Shown: positions 1 to 11,965, numbered from the stretch's first letter. The stretch: DNA of 64,000 nt from Physcomitrium patens (GCF_000002425.4 NC_037266.1:4039350-4103349), one strand, 5' to 3'. Translations and numbers: made by a program. Notes: generated by a model from the sequence alone, not told the origin.

Positions 1-108
1 ATAAAGTCGAGAACAACAGACGGGGAATCCACTGCAGGAAATATTGTACCCTGTAATCCAAAAACATCAGACCAATGCCTTCAATTAAATCTAACCAAGA
101 AATACAAC

Positions 109-1021
109 CTTTTTCAAAGCTTCTTCTCTAGAAGGCTGATGTCGATGTTGGGCGCGTATAAAATACAACTGCAAAGTTTTAGCAGCCTCCATGAAGTCAG
201 CCGCGTGTCTTTCAACATCAACTGCATAGATACACGGCAGCGTCTCAGATACGGGAAAACGATTCGAACATCCGACAAACAGCTGTAAAGCACAGGGTAA
301 CTAACCGATACACGGGTGGAGATAGCTACACAAGCTACATAGATCGCTTTTTCTGATACAAACGTCCGAATCGACTAGTGCTTAGACAATGCTGAAATGA
401 AATGGTGTGTTAAGACCTCTATACTCAACTCCGACGCGAAACATAATATAGAAACAACTAGGGTTTGAGCCTAAGAAGCGGATACCAGCCGCAGATATGC
501 GACAACACAAGCGTGTATTTCATCCAAGCCCAGGCTCGGACAGCCAAAACCCCACACCAGAGTTCTTAACCCGAGACTTAGGAGGCATCCACTTCACAAG
601 CATATACCGGCCCATTGCGGGAAGACTGCAGAAAGTACTCGAACTGATTCGCGAACTGAGAAAACGATTGACGGCCAAAGACAAAACAAAGCTCAACCCT
701 AAACCTCAGTTTCCTCCAAAGTTCTCCAACGACGGACAAGAAAATATCATCTCCGAAGGTACGCCTAGGTTTGTATAATCATGATCTCATCGTTGCCACC
801 GAACGATATGCGCATTCACCTTGATGCGAGGGGTGAGTAGAGCGGTCGACGGCCTGAAGCTCCCGAGCTGGAAGACATGGCAGAAGAGATGCATCCAAAG
901 ATGCCACAAGACTGAGCAGATCTGGACCACCACCACCACCACCTCCTCCTCCATTGCCACCTCCACCACCACCACCTCCTCCTCCATTGCCACCTCCACC
1001 ACCACCCGGCGTGGCCGCCAT
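109..1021 (-). CDS. MED28: Mediator complex subunit 28 (MED28) homologue, 5' part, truncated by window start
   Basis: MED28 is a head-module-associated subunit of Mediator, the nuclear coactivator that links transcription factors to RNA polymerase II. Two coding exons are visible on the minus strand. Exon 1 (1021 down to 820) starts at ATG 1021 and encodes a short Met-Ala leader, a poly-Gly tract, then a conserved segment with LLPCLPARELQAVDRS and HPSHQ. Exon 2 (221 down to 109) encodes VDVERHAADFMEAA and KTLQLYF. The donor after 820 (GTGAAT) and the acceptor before 221 join one base plus two to make Val, and exon 2 ends in phase 0 at a GTTGTA donor. These motifs match plant MED28. The C-terminal coiled-coil exons are not in the window; bases 1-108 look like intron. 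The in-frame TTG upstream of 1021 was rejected as a start because the ATG fits a normal N-terminus. The gene lies downstream of TRAPPC12 in the same orientation. Confidence 0.86.
926..1008. repeat. 33-bp tandem repeat coding for poly-glycine in MED28 exon 1
   Basis: Two copies of a 33-bp CCACC/CCTCCT-rich unit (period visible between 942-960 and 975-993) with flanking CCA triplets. On the minus strand it codes for runs of glycine broken by single Asn residues. It is a likely site of length variation. Confidence 0.85.
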
Positions 1022-1045
1022 GGTCCTCCTTTCGCCTTCAGACAA

Positions 1046-2104
1046 CTCGCGTGCAATCTCTCGTTCACTTCTGTCGCAACAGAATGTTGCGTGACGATGA
1101 GTGACGACGCTTCACGAGACTCTACGTTCAGCCCCTTTCGGCAAGTCGTCTCCGACACATCCCGGGACCCCCGATGAACGAACGCAATAATGTGCGTTAA
1201 CAGCATTCGTCCCACGGCTACTTCCCAAGGGTGGATTAGCCTACTACCGGCGTGCTGTCTATGACCGCTAAGCTGGCTCCAGTTTAAGTTGTCCCGAACA
1301 CAAGCATGTTCGTTGCAATTGGATTAGAACATGCATGATGAGGAAAATCTGTACTAAGAAATATGCAGCACTTTTACCATCCGAACGCTGACTGATAATT
1401 CTTGGATAGATGATTCCCTCCTCTAATTAGAATTGTGAAGAATCAACAGCACATGTCTGTGCTCCCTATGATTAAATTGTTTTGTAAAACATGGTCGACA
1501 TCAAATGCAATAACAAGTTGAGAAGTCGCACCAATGCATCGCATTCATTCAAGTTCTTCATCAGCAAATTGTATCCTTTGAAACATGTCAGCGTTAGCAT
1601 TAGACTAAAAGCCGTGGACTCGAAAGCTTTGCATAACGTCGCGTAAATGACGACGTAGTTCATTGTCGGTAGGCAGATTCCGCAGTGCACCAAAGATTCT
1701 CAAACATGGGTAAACTACCGGCCTGTGAGTGCCGAAAGCATTGCTATCTCTCATCTGAAGGAGCGGATCTAGCGTTGTCTCCAGACTATCGATTGCAAGG
1801 TGCATCAGACTTCCTGAGATGCATCGGAGTGGATTTAACGCCGGCAGCACCCTGAGCAATTTGTACGCGGATTTCCTGTTGGGTTCGTGCGTACCCACCC
1901 AACCGAAGGTAAGAACCAGCTCTATTGGCATGATGATCATTCGAACTAAGATCGAGAAATGGGTGTGCATGGATTTGCTGCGGTGGGTTGGTGCCAGCTT
2001 CAGGAACCTCGGCGTTCAGGGACTGTCCATGGGTTCAAGTGGGCTTGAGAAGAGAAGAATCCTTGAATCCGCCCTGTGGGAGGCACGTTTCATGCGGAGG
2101 CGGA
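1046..2104. other. intergenic: MED28 promoter and 5'UTR plus TRAPPC12 3' flank
   Basis: No supportable gene was seen. The stretch lies between the MED28 start codon and the TRAPPC12 stop codon, both on the minus strand, so it should hold the TRAPPC12 3'UTR and the MED28 promoter. Open frames of about 120 codons (1605-1970 minus, 1819-2178 plus) overlap each other and show no recognisable family motif. Confidence 0.6.
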
Positions 2105-4385
2105 CTACAACCGGAATGAAGACGGTTCGAAATCATCTGGCCCGTGATCCTTTATCCATGTCCTCAAGCTTCTCTTAGCAGCCGCACTGCTAAACGACAC
2201 CACCTCGTACATGCTGCAAACGTTCGCCACGACCGCTTCGCTTGTTAGCCGTTTCGGGCCCTTGAAGATCGCGTTTTCAAGGGTGTCGACTGCGTCCGTT
2301 AGCTGCCGGTTATACAGCAAGCATAGTGCCTACCACCATAACAACACGTCGTTTTTCTTAGAAATGGACGCCCACACGAGCGATAGTCCCCAGCTCCAAA
2401 CAGAGGTTGTAACTCTAAGCAATCGAGAGCTACCTTGTTGTTAGCACACACAATATCGTCAGAATTTCTAGCCAAGACGGCATCGAATTCTTCAATGGCT
2501 TTGGAAAACTCGCCCTGGGCCATGTATAGAACTCCCCTGGTCCGACCTAGCAAGTCCTGTAACTTGGACGATTCTGGAGTAGAGGACACCAACGCCTCGA
2601 CCGCAGAGAAGGTTTTTTGAGCTCCAACAACATCACCTAGTTGAAGTTGTATAAGAATGGCCTTTGTTTGCAAGTAAGGATCTGCTGGCGACTTGGCCAT
2701 GAGCTTATCCAACCATTGAAGCGCAACTAGAAACTGCTGCTCATACAAGTGATGACTGACTATGGAGAAGGACACGATCTCTCTTCGCTTTCGCCATGTA
2801 GACAGTAACCCTTCTAAAACCTGAATGTCGGAAGCAGCCGCAGATTCCTCGGTTTGCTCGTCGTCATTTGATGTGAGGGTGCTCTTGAGCGGCTCTGAGC
2901 AAGTGGTTGACGCCATGTTCAAAGAATATTCAGCTTGCAGAACGTCTATCTGGCCAGAACCAACGTCGAACCCTTTGATAAGTTACGGTGGATGTTGCAA
3001 GAGAGGGTGACCTTAATTTCATTAAGACTGAGAGATAACGCTAGGTTTCAACGACGATGATGCGAAGAGCGAGATCAACCTGAGCGTCACAGTGATTAAG
3101 AAGCTCGTAGAGACGATGCAAAGTCTCTCCAGTCTTTCCTTCTCGATGGGGAAGCTCGGCATGCATACACCGTAAAGACCATGGCACCATCGACCCTGGT
3201 CACAAAAGGCATAACACAACCTGAATGAAGAGCAATACACCAATTTCCAGACATCCCAAGCACCACCTCCAGATATCTAGGAATTCTGAAACTTTAAATT
3301 TGAACTTGGAAAAAGGTGGCGAGTTCATCATTTATCATCGTGCAGCTGACCTGACTTATTAGGATACAATTCCGGATGATTCTCGAATCTGTACTGTGGA
3401 GAGTCCAAGTCACCGAAAGCTGCAATTTCGTGTGCTGCAGCGCGGTAATCCTGAAGCTTCATCAGTGCCAGAAGGTGGTAAGTCCCGTACGCAATCTCCT
3501 GATCTAGAGTTGAGAGCAATCCTCGTTTCTGCGCGCCCTTCACTCTTTCAATAACCCTCTTCCAGCATCCCTGTCTCTGTCAAAGCTCACTAGATCTCCA
3601 ATTCAGCAACGTTGAGTATACCCATCTTCTGCAATTGCAAGCGATCAAGTGGCACACAGCCCTCTATGAACAAGTCAATCTAGGTTAAAGCTGGCAAAAA
3701 ATCTCAGATGAGATTTGAGTGCGGAAATGCGTACCGCGAGCTCTCTAAGCTTTCGGATATCAGCAGACATGCGCTTGAACGAACACCTGGAGAAAGAGAG
3801 ATGCCGAACAGGCGCAGACTTAGAAGCCGGCGAAGAACCATCACCATGGATGTAATCATTGCTGAGACGATACTGGGCAGACACGGGCTGCTTCACAGGA
3901 GCTCTAGAATTTCCAACTTCGCCGCTTCGCACTCCTCTCCATGGACTCGGTGTCGAAGTATAACCTAGGGTGTGTACGTTGCTGGTGCGACCGGCTGAAA
4001 GGACCTCTTTCCTTGGTGCCCCAGGACTTGACCCACCTCCACTCCAGCGTTCCGACCTCAATGGACGTGGAGTCGGCGCGCTGTCTAGCGGAAAATTGAT
4101 GTTCCCAGGATAAGTCAGCGACTTCGAGTGCAGGATTGGCACCCGAGGTGTAGGCTTTCTTTCATTTTCAGGCACATCTCTACTGACGCTAGCTGAGTAA
4201 CTCTTGGGCTCTAGCTTTTCTGGGGTGGAGGGTAGTTTAGTTTGAGAGAAACGAGGCGAGGCTGGAGTGAAGCGTGTAGTGGGAGTCCGGGCAGATGAGG
4301 CACTCTGCAGCGCTGTTCTGAATAAAGAGACGCCGGTATATTCTATTCCCGATTCAATAATCGGTTCAAATTCCTCGTCTGACAT
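2105..4385 (-). CDS. TRAPPC12: TRAPPC12 homologue, TPR-repeat subunit of the TRAPP vesicle-tethering complex
   Basis: TRAPPC12 belongs to the TRAPP complex, which tethers vesicles and activates Rab GTPases in ER-Golgi and trans-Golgi traffic. Exons on the minus strand: E1 from ATG 4385 to about 3690-3720; E2 3570-3355; E3 3195-3080; E4 2949-2434; E5 2329-2105 (stop). E2 has GCWKRVIERV and a TPR-like helix pair ending in ELYPNKSG. E3 has SMVPWSLRCMHAELPHREGK. E4 has the WRKRREIV and FSKAIEEFDAVL segments. The E4-E5 join gives NNKALCLLYNRQL, and the C-terminus has VVANVCSMYE and WIKDHGPDDF. These features follow plant TRAPPC12 (Arabidopsis AT4G39820 type). E1 encodes about 230 mostly disordered Ser/Pro/Arg-rich residues, longer than I recall in flowering plants, ending in a helix (RKLRELAVRISALKS). 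All junctions from E2 on are GT-AG and in phase; the E1-E2 junction is unresolved. Confidence 0.88.
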
Positions 4386-6118
4386 GGTGATCCAGCAATT
4401 TCTTCAACCTTTGAAACTACTAAAGAAGAGTCATCGGAATGCTGCACACGAAACCGATACATCAACATCGACTTTGATAGCAGGTGAAATCATATGGCAA
4501 CCTCATCCAAATTTTCCAGTTGAAAGGTGCTTCTCATGCTGCTCGTTAGATTTTAACGACTGGGGAATGTCGCGAAATCAAGTTCAATCTCTGGAACTTT
4601 CTCAGCATGAATTCACCACTAAACCAAATGATTCTACATGCCGTTTGTCGCAGCACATCTCTCACCATTACACCCCGGATGCCTGAGAATGAGGAGGCTT
4701 CTACACGACCTCTAAGTAAGAATTTTGCGATAAAGCTATATTCCTTCGGGGAATCCCTTCACTCGTCTGAAGAAAGACCATCTCGACACACCAGCTTCCA
4801 AGACCTAATCCCATCATTTGACTTCCTGGAAAGAGGAGAGATAAGAATTAATAAATTAAGCCAGCATCTCACTGTACTGCGCGCGAGGTTAAGCCACTTA
4901 GCTCGATCACCGGCTACGATGAGAAGCAGCTGTCCCAGCTACCCAGCAACAGTGTGCACCACAAACACCTCAAAACTCAAAATTCCGAAATAACCAGTAG
5001 CGAAAACTGTCGTAGGAACTAAACCGCGAAAGATTTCCATAACAGGAGGATCGAAGCAAATTCAAAACCAGTGAGCTCACACCAATACCCAGATCGTGAG
5101 CCTGGTGACGAGAGTGCCACAGGGAGGTGAGCACCGATGGCCAGATGGAATCACCAAAAAATAGGAAAGTGGGATGCGCCGCCTCCGCATCGTCCGTGAG
5201 CGATCCCATCTTGTCAGTGTCTTTCTCGCTCTTCTGAATTCTGATCGAGGCAAGCAACCCCCTCTGACTCACCGAATGATCAAATGTCCTCGCCTGGACA
5301 GGACGCCAGCATGGCGTCTTGTACCCAGTCAACGTGACCCTGATTGAAATCCCTTGGCCGGGTCTTGCATCTTTCACTCGACAATGTTGGATCCTCTGCT
5401 GTTGGCAGTGGCATCGCCGAGCTCGTGCTCGGCTTCTTTGGTGAGTCCTTGACTATGGGACCGCTCACGGTCCATCGTCCTTGCCTCTCCTCTCCGCTAA
5501 CGAAACCAGGCGATCCTCAGGCTTGGGCCATTATCAAAGCTGGCCTCGGCGTTCCTTCCACGGAGGGGATCGAAACACGACACAATCCTTGATCGTGAAT
5601 CTAGGGCTGTCTCAGGATTGCTCTAGAGGATCCCTCCTACCTTGCGCATGCGATGGAGGAGACCCTCCAACTTTAGATGACACCATGGGCGAAAACCATC
5701 CATTCTAGTTTCATCGCTCACTCATTGTTTTAGCGTAAAGTGTCGATTGATGGACCACATGTCAACCACCACGACCAGTGTGAATGTTTCAGAATCGCGT
5801 GCACACCAGCGAAATGAGCGGCCAGTGAATTGATTTCACTGTTGACACTCTCCAAACGGTGCGGATAGAATTCCACTTGGAGCGAGGGGCGTTGAGAACC
5901 AATGTTTATTTTGCTTGCCAATTTCTACCAAAGTGGAAAGTTTGTATGATACATAATCATCGCCACTTAGCTGTGCAGTAATATTGTTCGTTACAAAAAT
6001 TGATTAAGGTGAGTCTTGTCTTAATGTGTGCACGACAGTTGAAAAGTGCTGTCGGTTGTCTGTTGTTTGTGAGGTGATAGTTTGTGTGGGTGCAAGAAGT
6101 TGGTGATTCCATTCCATT
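4386..6118. other. intergenic: TRAPPC12 upstream region, no gene recognised
   Basis: This moderately GC-rich stretch upstream of the TRAPPC12 start codon should hold its promoter and 5'UTR. Short overlapping open frames on both strands (4267-4993 plus, 4970-5468 minus, 5344-5708 plus) show no family motif and no consistent splice pattern. Beyond about 5.9 kb the base composition becomes A+T-rich. Confidence 0.55.
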
Positions 6119-6120
6119 AA

Positions 6121-6448
6121 GGGGGGTTCAAACATGGCCTATTTGGGTGATATTTCACTTGTGATGAGATCTCTAAGTATCCCATGATATTTTGAAATAT
6201 CTCTGCATCAAATCACCTACCTCATGAGGTGGATGGTTTTCAAATCAAAATATAAAAAGAGGGCCAAATTGCTCACCTTGGCTCTTTATCCTTTTTGAGT
6301 CCATACCACATTGCCCAACACCATGCCTCTGCTTTAGGGGAAAAATTGAATGGTGATATTTTGAATTTGATATTTTGAGTGATCCTAGAAGTATGAGGTG
6401 CTGAATCCCAGTTATTTGGCTTTGCAAAAGTGCCATGTTTGAACCCCT
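6121..6448. mobile_element. MITE-like element with terminal inverted repeats (about 325 bp)
   Basis: The left end (6123-6138) reads GGGGTTCAAACATGGC and the right end (6431-6446) is its exact reverse complement, giving a 16-bp perfect inverted repeat about 325 bp apart. The interior has no long reading frame and contains several ATATTTTGA-type words in both orientations. A short A+T-rich target duplication is possible (TTAA on the left, TA on the right) but cannot be fixed. Size and structure fit a non-autonomous DNA transposon; the superfamily is not determined. Confidence 0.55.
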
Positions 6449-8700
6449 ACTGATGGGTAAATCAGAGGTAAAGTTTCTAAACATCATTTTGCATAGAAAC
6501 CAATTTTACATTTGGTATATTTCAAACATCCTCCAGAACAGTAAGATACACAGAAATTTGATTGAAATACCATGTGTGATGTCCATCATATTATGTCAGC
6601 AACTAAGATGCAACATCCATATTGAATATGGGTCTAAGTGTCCTGAAACTTTCATAAACCTTGATGAACTGAAGTGAGTGCAGAGGTGATCTCACTTCCA
6701 TGTCAGACTTTCCAACATTGCATGCTCCTTGTGGTAGTGTAACCCAGGAATTAAGTGTCTTTGGAGTTGAGGTTCCATAGCCATGAATTTTTTTTGATGC
6801 TGGAAGCAATGTCTGCATTGAATTATATTGCAAACATAAATGAGCTTTGATTTGTGACTTTTGAACACCCCATGGTCTTGTGTGTAGTTTGAGGAAGGAG
6901 TTATTTTTATTTATTGGACAGGTATGGTTGTATTTTTATGCTGTGATGAACAGCTCATTGGCCCTGTTTGCAAATGCATCAAAATGGAGAAGATACAAAA
7001 TAAAACAAAAAAAAGTGGGTACTGTGGATAGTTTACCACAACATGGTTTTAGTAAAGGTCTGCATGCCAACATCAACAGATACATTGCAATCACTGTTTC
7101 TTCTTTAAAAATTATTGACAGGAGATTTGTATTGTGGGTATCTTTATTTGAAATGTATATGGTTTTTTGTTTTTAAATGCAAGAATATATTCTTGATATA
7201 AGATGATCACAAATTATGTAATTGTACTTTTTTTCTTTTGTTCATTCATGTACAAAAAGTATTTATTATTTGTAATATATTATTTTACATTCCTCAAACT
7301 TGTGAGAACAATTTTGTATCAGTACATGCCATGGTTTATGTAAATGACATGTCAATGTGCCTCATGTGCAAAAACACACACTTGCATTCCAGTATTGTAA
7401 AAACATTTTGGTTGCACATTTGATTTGGAATGAATTTAATCATGACAATTGATGTGGAATTGTAACATTGTATGTATATATATATAAATATAAATATATA
7501 GTATTTTACACATTATGTTAGTGCATAATATTTACAATAAATTCCAAAATTACACAAATGATGTGCTCAATAATAATAGCAATGAATAAAGCATAGGTGG
7601 TGAATTAAAAAATGAGTTAGGTCAACAAGAAGTGTATATTGAAGACAAGGATTTTTGCATTAAGCATTTGGTATTAAGGCAGTAAAACAGTAAATAGTAC
7701 ATTTTAACCATCTATATATTTTTTTCTATGTTATTTATGCTTAATATACACATAAATTTATTTTGATAAACAAGTATTTCAATCTACATAGAATATATGA
7801 ATTTCTATATAATGTTTATTTTAGTATATAAACTGATATAGCTTTTGGATACTTATTGTTTTAAACATATACTTTTAGATTCTATTGTCACATGTTGCAT
7901 ATGAAGTACTATTGTTTGATAAACAAAAATACCAACAATGCAAATAACAAAAATATTACAAATCTAAAGTTGTGGCATTCTTGTTTTAATTTATTTATGT
8001 ATTTCTATTATTTTGGTCCATATAAATATGATTTTTTATTTATATATTATATTATTTTGATAAAAATAATAATTTTTGACTTATATTATATTTTTATATA
8101 AATAAAATAAATTATACTTTAATTAGATATTAAATAGAAGTTTAAAAATGAAATATTTTTTTGCTTCACCTAAGTTATTAATATAAATATATATAATTTG
8201 ATTTTTATAATAAAAATAAACAAATAATTTGACACTATTTTTTGATTTTTTGATTTTATACGATGATTTATATACATATATATATATATATATATATAGT
8301 ATTTTAATCTTTAAATCTATTACATTGATATACTTATTGAGATTGTTATTGCAGAGAATTATATATTCTAAATGGATATGCATTGTAAGGTAGACATCTT
8401 TTTTATAAGAGCATATTATAGAATGCTACATCCAAACAAGTAAAAATTTAAAATACTAAAAAAAAGATAATTTATATTAAATGAGATTCTACATCTAATT
8501 ATAAGAGATCATGCTTAGCTCATTTGAATTGCTAAGATTGAAGAAAAAAATGAATTTCTATAAACTTTAAACTACGTTTTGGTATTTTTTTTACTTAATA
8601 ATATACATATAAAAATTTAGAAAAGAAATAATGATGTAAGAAATATATATATATATATATATATCAAAAATATTATCTATAATTATATAAAAACATAAAA
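6449..8700. other. A+T-rich intergenic DNA
   Basis: Increasingly A+T-rich sequence without a recognisable gene. It carries short TA and TATAAA runs (about 7470-7500, 8273-8298, 8647-8664). Open frames here are short, of low complexity and rich in Ile, Tyr and Asn, as expected by chance in such DNA. Confidence 0.6.
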
Positions 8701-9501
8701 TTTATATTTAATATATTTTTATGGATTTTATTACAAATCTTCAAATCTCAAGTTTTTATGACTTTATATTTGTGATAGTAGATATTTTCAACATAATAGC
8801 ATATTTTTTATTATGTAAAGAAACTATCAAGAGTAAAGAAACAACCAAACTTTTCTTTGACATAATTTATTGTTATTATGGATTATCAAAAGATATTATA
8901 TTAGATAGAAAGATTCAATTTATATTAAGATTTGAGGAATCTTTTTTAAGATATTGAAAGTAGATATAAAATTATATTTAGATTTTTATTCTTAAATTGA
9001 TAAACAAATAAAATAAGTAAACAAAGTTTTAGAGCAATATTTGAGATGTACCATCATTGACTATAAAGATGATTAAATAACTCTTTTGTCATTGGCAAAG
9101 TTTGTTTAGAATAAAATAATACATTCTTTTATTCAATAAATATTATTTTATACTAATTAAGGTTAATATCCACAACTTAATATTTTTGACTTCTTATAAA
9201 TTAATAATCTTGCAATAGAAGACTTGAAAAATTATTTATTAGACCTACATGCAACAATAAAGATACAATTAAAGGAAGTTTAAGAATAAAAAAAATCAAT
9301 ACAAATGCATGTTTAAGTAACAATCTCAATTCCATATTAAAAACTAAATATATTTAATTTGTTATAATATCAAGAGTATTTGCTCTTGTAAGAAAATAGA
9401 TTACTATAAACTTAGACCATTTTTTATTTGTAAACAAATTAACCTACTTGCTTATTCATTATACCTACTTGATCATATAAAAATCCATCTTATATTCTAA
9501 G

Positions 9502-9532
<31 letters not shown>

Positions 9533-9780
9533 AGTTATATAAGGTATTGGATATACCTAAAAGAAAACAAATACCATTTTTTTTTTGATAGAAATAGATA
9601 ATAATCAAGAATTTGAGGTTATAGAAGTCTTTAAGTTAAGGTGGCATTAAAATAAGTTAGATTATATTATATATTGGCATAAATATGATATTAGTGAATG
9701 TTCATGGGAGCTAAAAAAGAATCTAATAAATGTAGCAAAGAAGATTGATGCTTTCATTAATAACATCTATCAAAATTAAG
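8701..9780 (+). mobile_element. chromovirus fragment: integrase core to chromodomain (family 1), decayed
   Basis: Bases 8721-8957 encode a decayed Gypsy integrase catalytic core: MDFITNLQ, then a segment that aligns with ETTKLFFDNIY of the copies at 21.8 kb and 30.3 kb, then KDIILDRKIQFI. Stops and frameshifts follow. At 9590-9770 a decayed chromodomain is readable (NQEFEVIEV, then LDYILYWHKYDIS and a W-E-L motif). No gag or reverse transcriptase was found upstream, so this is a 5'-truncated remnant. The order integrase then chromodomain identifies a chromovirus. Confidence 0.72.
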
Positions 9781-9784
9781 ATAA

Positions 9785-10150
9785 AAAGGCATTCACAAGA
9801 GTGAAGAAGGTTTCATTCTTGCCTCTATATATATTATATAACTAAAAGCTATATAACGACATTCTATAGGATCTCTAACATGTGTTCAATTTGTAAAAGA
9901 TATATCTTAACTTGTAAGATAAGTTTCCTATATGCATGCTACATTGTTACCTTGTATCACAAGCTATCTATATGTTCAATATATGGCAAATTTGTTGGCC
10001 AAGTTTTTAACCTATCAATGAACTATAAATATGAATAAAGTCAAATATGCATCTATAAAGCTTCTAAGAAGCTATATATAAGATGATATGAAATCTACCT
10101 ATATTTATCTTCTATCTAAAACTTCTAATCTAAATAAATATATATGTTTA
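9785..10150 (-). repeat. family 1 LTR copy, antisense (copy A)
   Basis: Read on the minus strand this matches the LTR at 10.4 kb: GATAGCTTGTGATACAAG, then a CTTGTAAGTTAAGATA-like block, then a TATATATAGAGGCAAG box and a TTCTTCACTCTTGTGAA-like stretch. It is inverted relative to the surrounding plus-strand remnants and separates the chromodomain at 9.7 kb from its expected 3' region at 10.15-10.40 kb. It is probably an independent solo LTR. Confidence 0.68.
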
Positions 10151-10403
10151 TAAAAAAATTGCCTTAATAGTATTCTAAGTATTTTATTTGAAAGAAGTTA
10201 CAAAAGCCTCAATAGTGACTAAATATCAAGGTGGTTTTCTTGTCCTAATATGAAATACTATTGATGGCTAAGAAGACTTATCAATTTTTTTGAAAGATAA
10301 CATAGATCAAAATATATGGTAAATATAATTTATTGTATTTTAAACTTTATCAACCTATGATTATTGTTCCTTATAGAATTAATCTTTAAAAAGAAGAGTT
10401 ATG
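10150..10403 (+). mobile_element. 3' internal region and polypurine tract of a family 1 element
   Basis: This stretch matches the segment just upstream of the LTR at 23.56 kb (shared blocks such as GATCAAAATA followed by a ...AAATATAATTT block). It ends in a purine-rich run near 10388-10401 (AAAAAGAAGAG), which immediately precedes the TGTCAT start of the LTR at 10.4 kb. That is the expected place for the plus-strand primer tract. Confidence 0.6.
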
Positions 10404-10910
10404 TCATGGTATCACAAATATACATAGATATTCTAGTAAATACCTATATGAGTAGATAAAAGTAGATAAAAGTATGTTAATTTTAAAATATCTTTTAGAA
10501 AAGCTTTCTAAAAGCTTTATTGACTTTACTTTGACTTTATATATATTGTTAGTTGATTGATAGGTTAGAAACTTAGTCAATAAGTTAACTTTGTATTGAT
10601 AGCTTATAAAACAAGCTAACTATGTGGCGCACATATAGAAAACTTGTCTTGCAAGTTAAGATACGTATCTTACAAAGTCAACATGTTTTAGAGGTCTTAT
10701 AGGATATTATCACATAGCTCTTAGTTAAAAGTATATATAGAGGTAAGAGTGAAGCCTTCTTTATTCATGTTAACAATTTTTTAGTCCTTATTCTTGTTTT
10801 AAGACTTTTTAGTCTTTTTGGTTTTTGGCAATAGCAATTATAATTTAATATTATATTATCTTTGAGTGATTTTTTAGTTCTTTTCAGTGACACAAGAGTG
10901 TATTGAAAAT
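10404..10910 (+). repeat. family 1 LTR copy (copy B)
   Basis: Starts TGTCATGGTATCACAAATA. It shares with copies C, D and F the blocks TTGATAGGTTAGAAACTTAG, AACAAGCTAACTATGTGG and the box AGTATATATAGAGG near 10730. It is preceded by a polypurine tract and followed by a different gag reading frame, so it may serve as 3' LTR of one remnant and 5' LTR of another. The 3' boundary is approximate. Confidence 0.68.
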
Positions 10911-11180
10911 GTTATTTTTTTGAGATTCAAGTCCTTGATAGTTTAATAAGAGTATTAACTTACTGTTTCTATCTTAGTTTAGAAGTGAGTGAATTACCTC
11001 ACTTCTATTGTTGTATTTTGAAAGTTACAAACTACCTACATTTAAATTAAAAAAAATATATTTTCTAATACTAATATTTTCTTTTAAGAGAGTGAGTTAC
11101 CTCTCTTTGTGGAAATTTTCATTTGATATTACAAATTGTGGATTAGCTTCCTCTAATTTAACTTTTTAAATTGATTTGAG

Positions 11181-11441
11181 TTGTCTATGGAAGTAAAGAT
11201 TATAAATGCTACTCCCAAAAGAAGTAAGAATAGATTTGCAACTATTGTAGATCTTTATGATCTTGTCAATAATCTAAGAATAAAAATCTTAGGTACTTCT
11301 AATGTGAATCAAGGAGGTACTATGCCTACATCTATAGAAGAAGTTCAGAGTTTGCAACAAGAAGTTGTGCAATTGATGGAAGTAAGTAGATCAATCTTGT
11401 AACCAAATATAGGGAGTTTTGTTTCTACAAGTATGACGGAG
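11181..11441 (+). pseudogene. 5' end of a gag-like gene, interrupted by an LTR element
   Basis: An open frame from ATG 11187 encodes about 70 residues including KRSKNRFATIVDLYDLVNN and a Gln-rich helix (VQSLQQEVVQLME). It lies after the B LTR and a 5' leader, where gag should begin. It is broken off by the TGTCAT start of the next LTR at about 11442. Gag-like coding resumes at about 24.1 kb, beyond the inserted element. The family relation of this N-terminal segment is not certain. Confidence 0.45.
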
Positions 11442-11965
11442 ATAAGGTGTCATAGATATATACCTACTGTAATCATTACCTAGATAGGTAGAATGAGGTA
11501 ATAAAAAATAAATTTCATAATACCTTCTAAAGAAGCTTTTTAGAAGCTTTTTAGACATTTTTTTGACTTTACATATGTTTGTAGTTGATTGATAGATTAA
11601 AAACTTGGTAAATAAGCTACTCATATATTACATGTATTGGTAGCTTATAAAACAAGCTAACTATGTGGCACTCATATAGAAAACTTGCCTTGTAAGTCAA
11701 GATACATGTTATACAAAGTCAACTCATTTTTGGAGGTCCTATAGAACATCACTATATAGATCTTAGATAGATAGTATATATAGAAGCATGAATAAAGTCT
11801 TCTTCACTCTTGTGAATTTCTTTCTTGCTTTTAGTCTAGATGCAAAATTCTCTAGTTTCCTTGTCTTTTGGTAATAGCCATTTTATTAATTTACATACTA
11901 CTTTATTTTTTTTCGACAATTTTTTAAAAAATTTATGCATCTTCTTTCAGTTCATGTTCTAGACA
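11442..11965 (+). repeat. 5' LTR of the outer family 1 element (copy C)
   Basis: Starts TGTCATAGATATATACC. It aligns along its length with the LTR at 23.56 kb: TGTAATCATTACCTAGAT, AAGAAGCTTTTTAGAAGC, AACAAGCTAACTATGTGG, a TATATATAGAAGCATGAA box near 11775, and AATAGCCATTTTATTAATTT near the end. Confidence 0.75.

Noticed and set aside
497-778. 93-codon plus-strand frame
   Set aside because: It lies inside the MED28 intron on the opposite strand, has no family motif and no splice support.
787-1215. 142-codon minus-strand frame and 118-codon plus-strand frame over the MED28 exon
   Set aside because: Both are shadows of MED28 exon 1; their length comes from the triplet-rich Gly repeat, which is open in several frames.
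1819-2178. 119-codon plus-strand frame
   Set aside because: It overlaps the TRAPPC12 terminal exon and 3' flank, and no known domain was seen.
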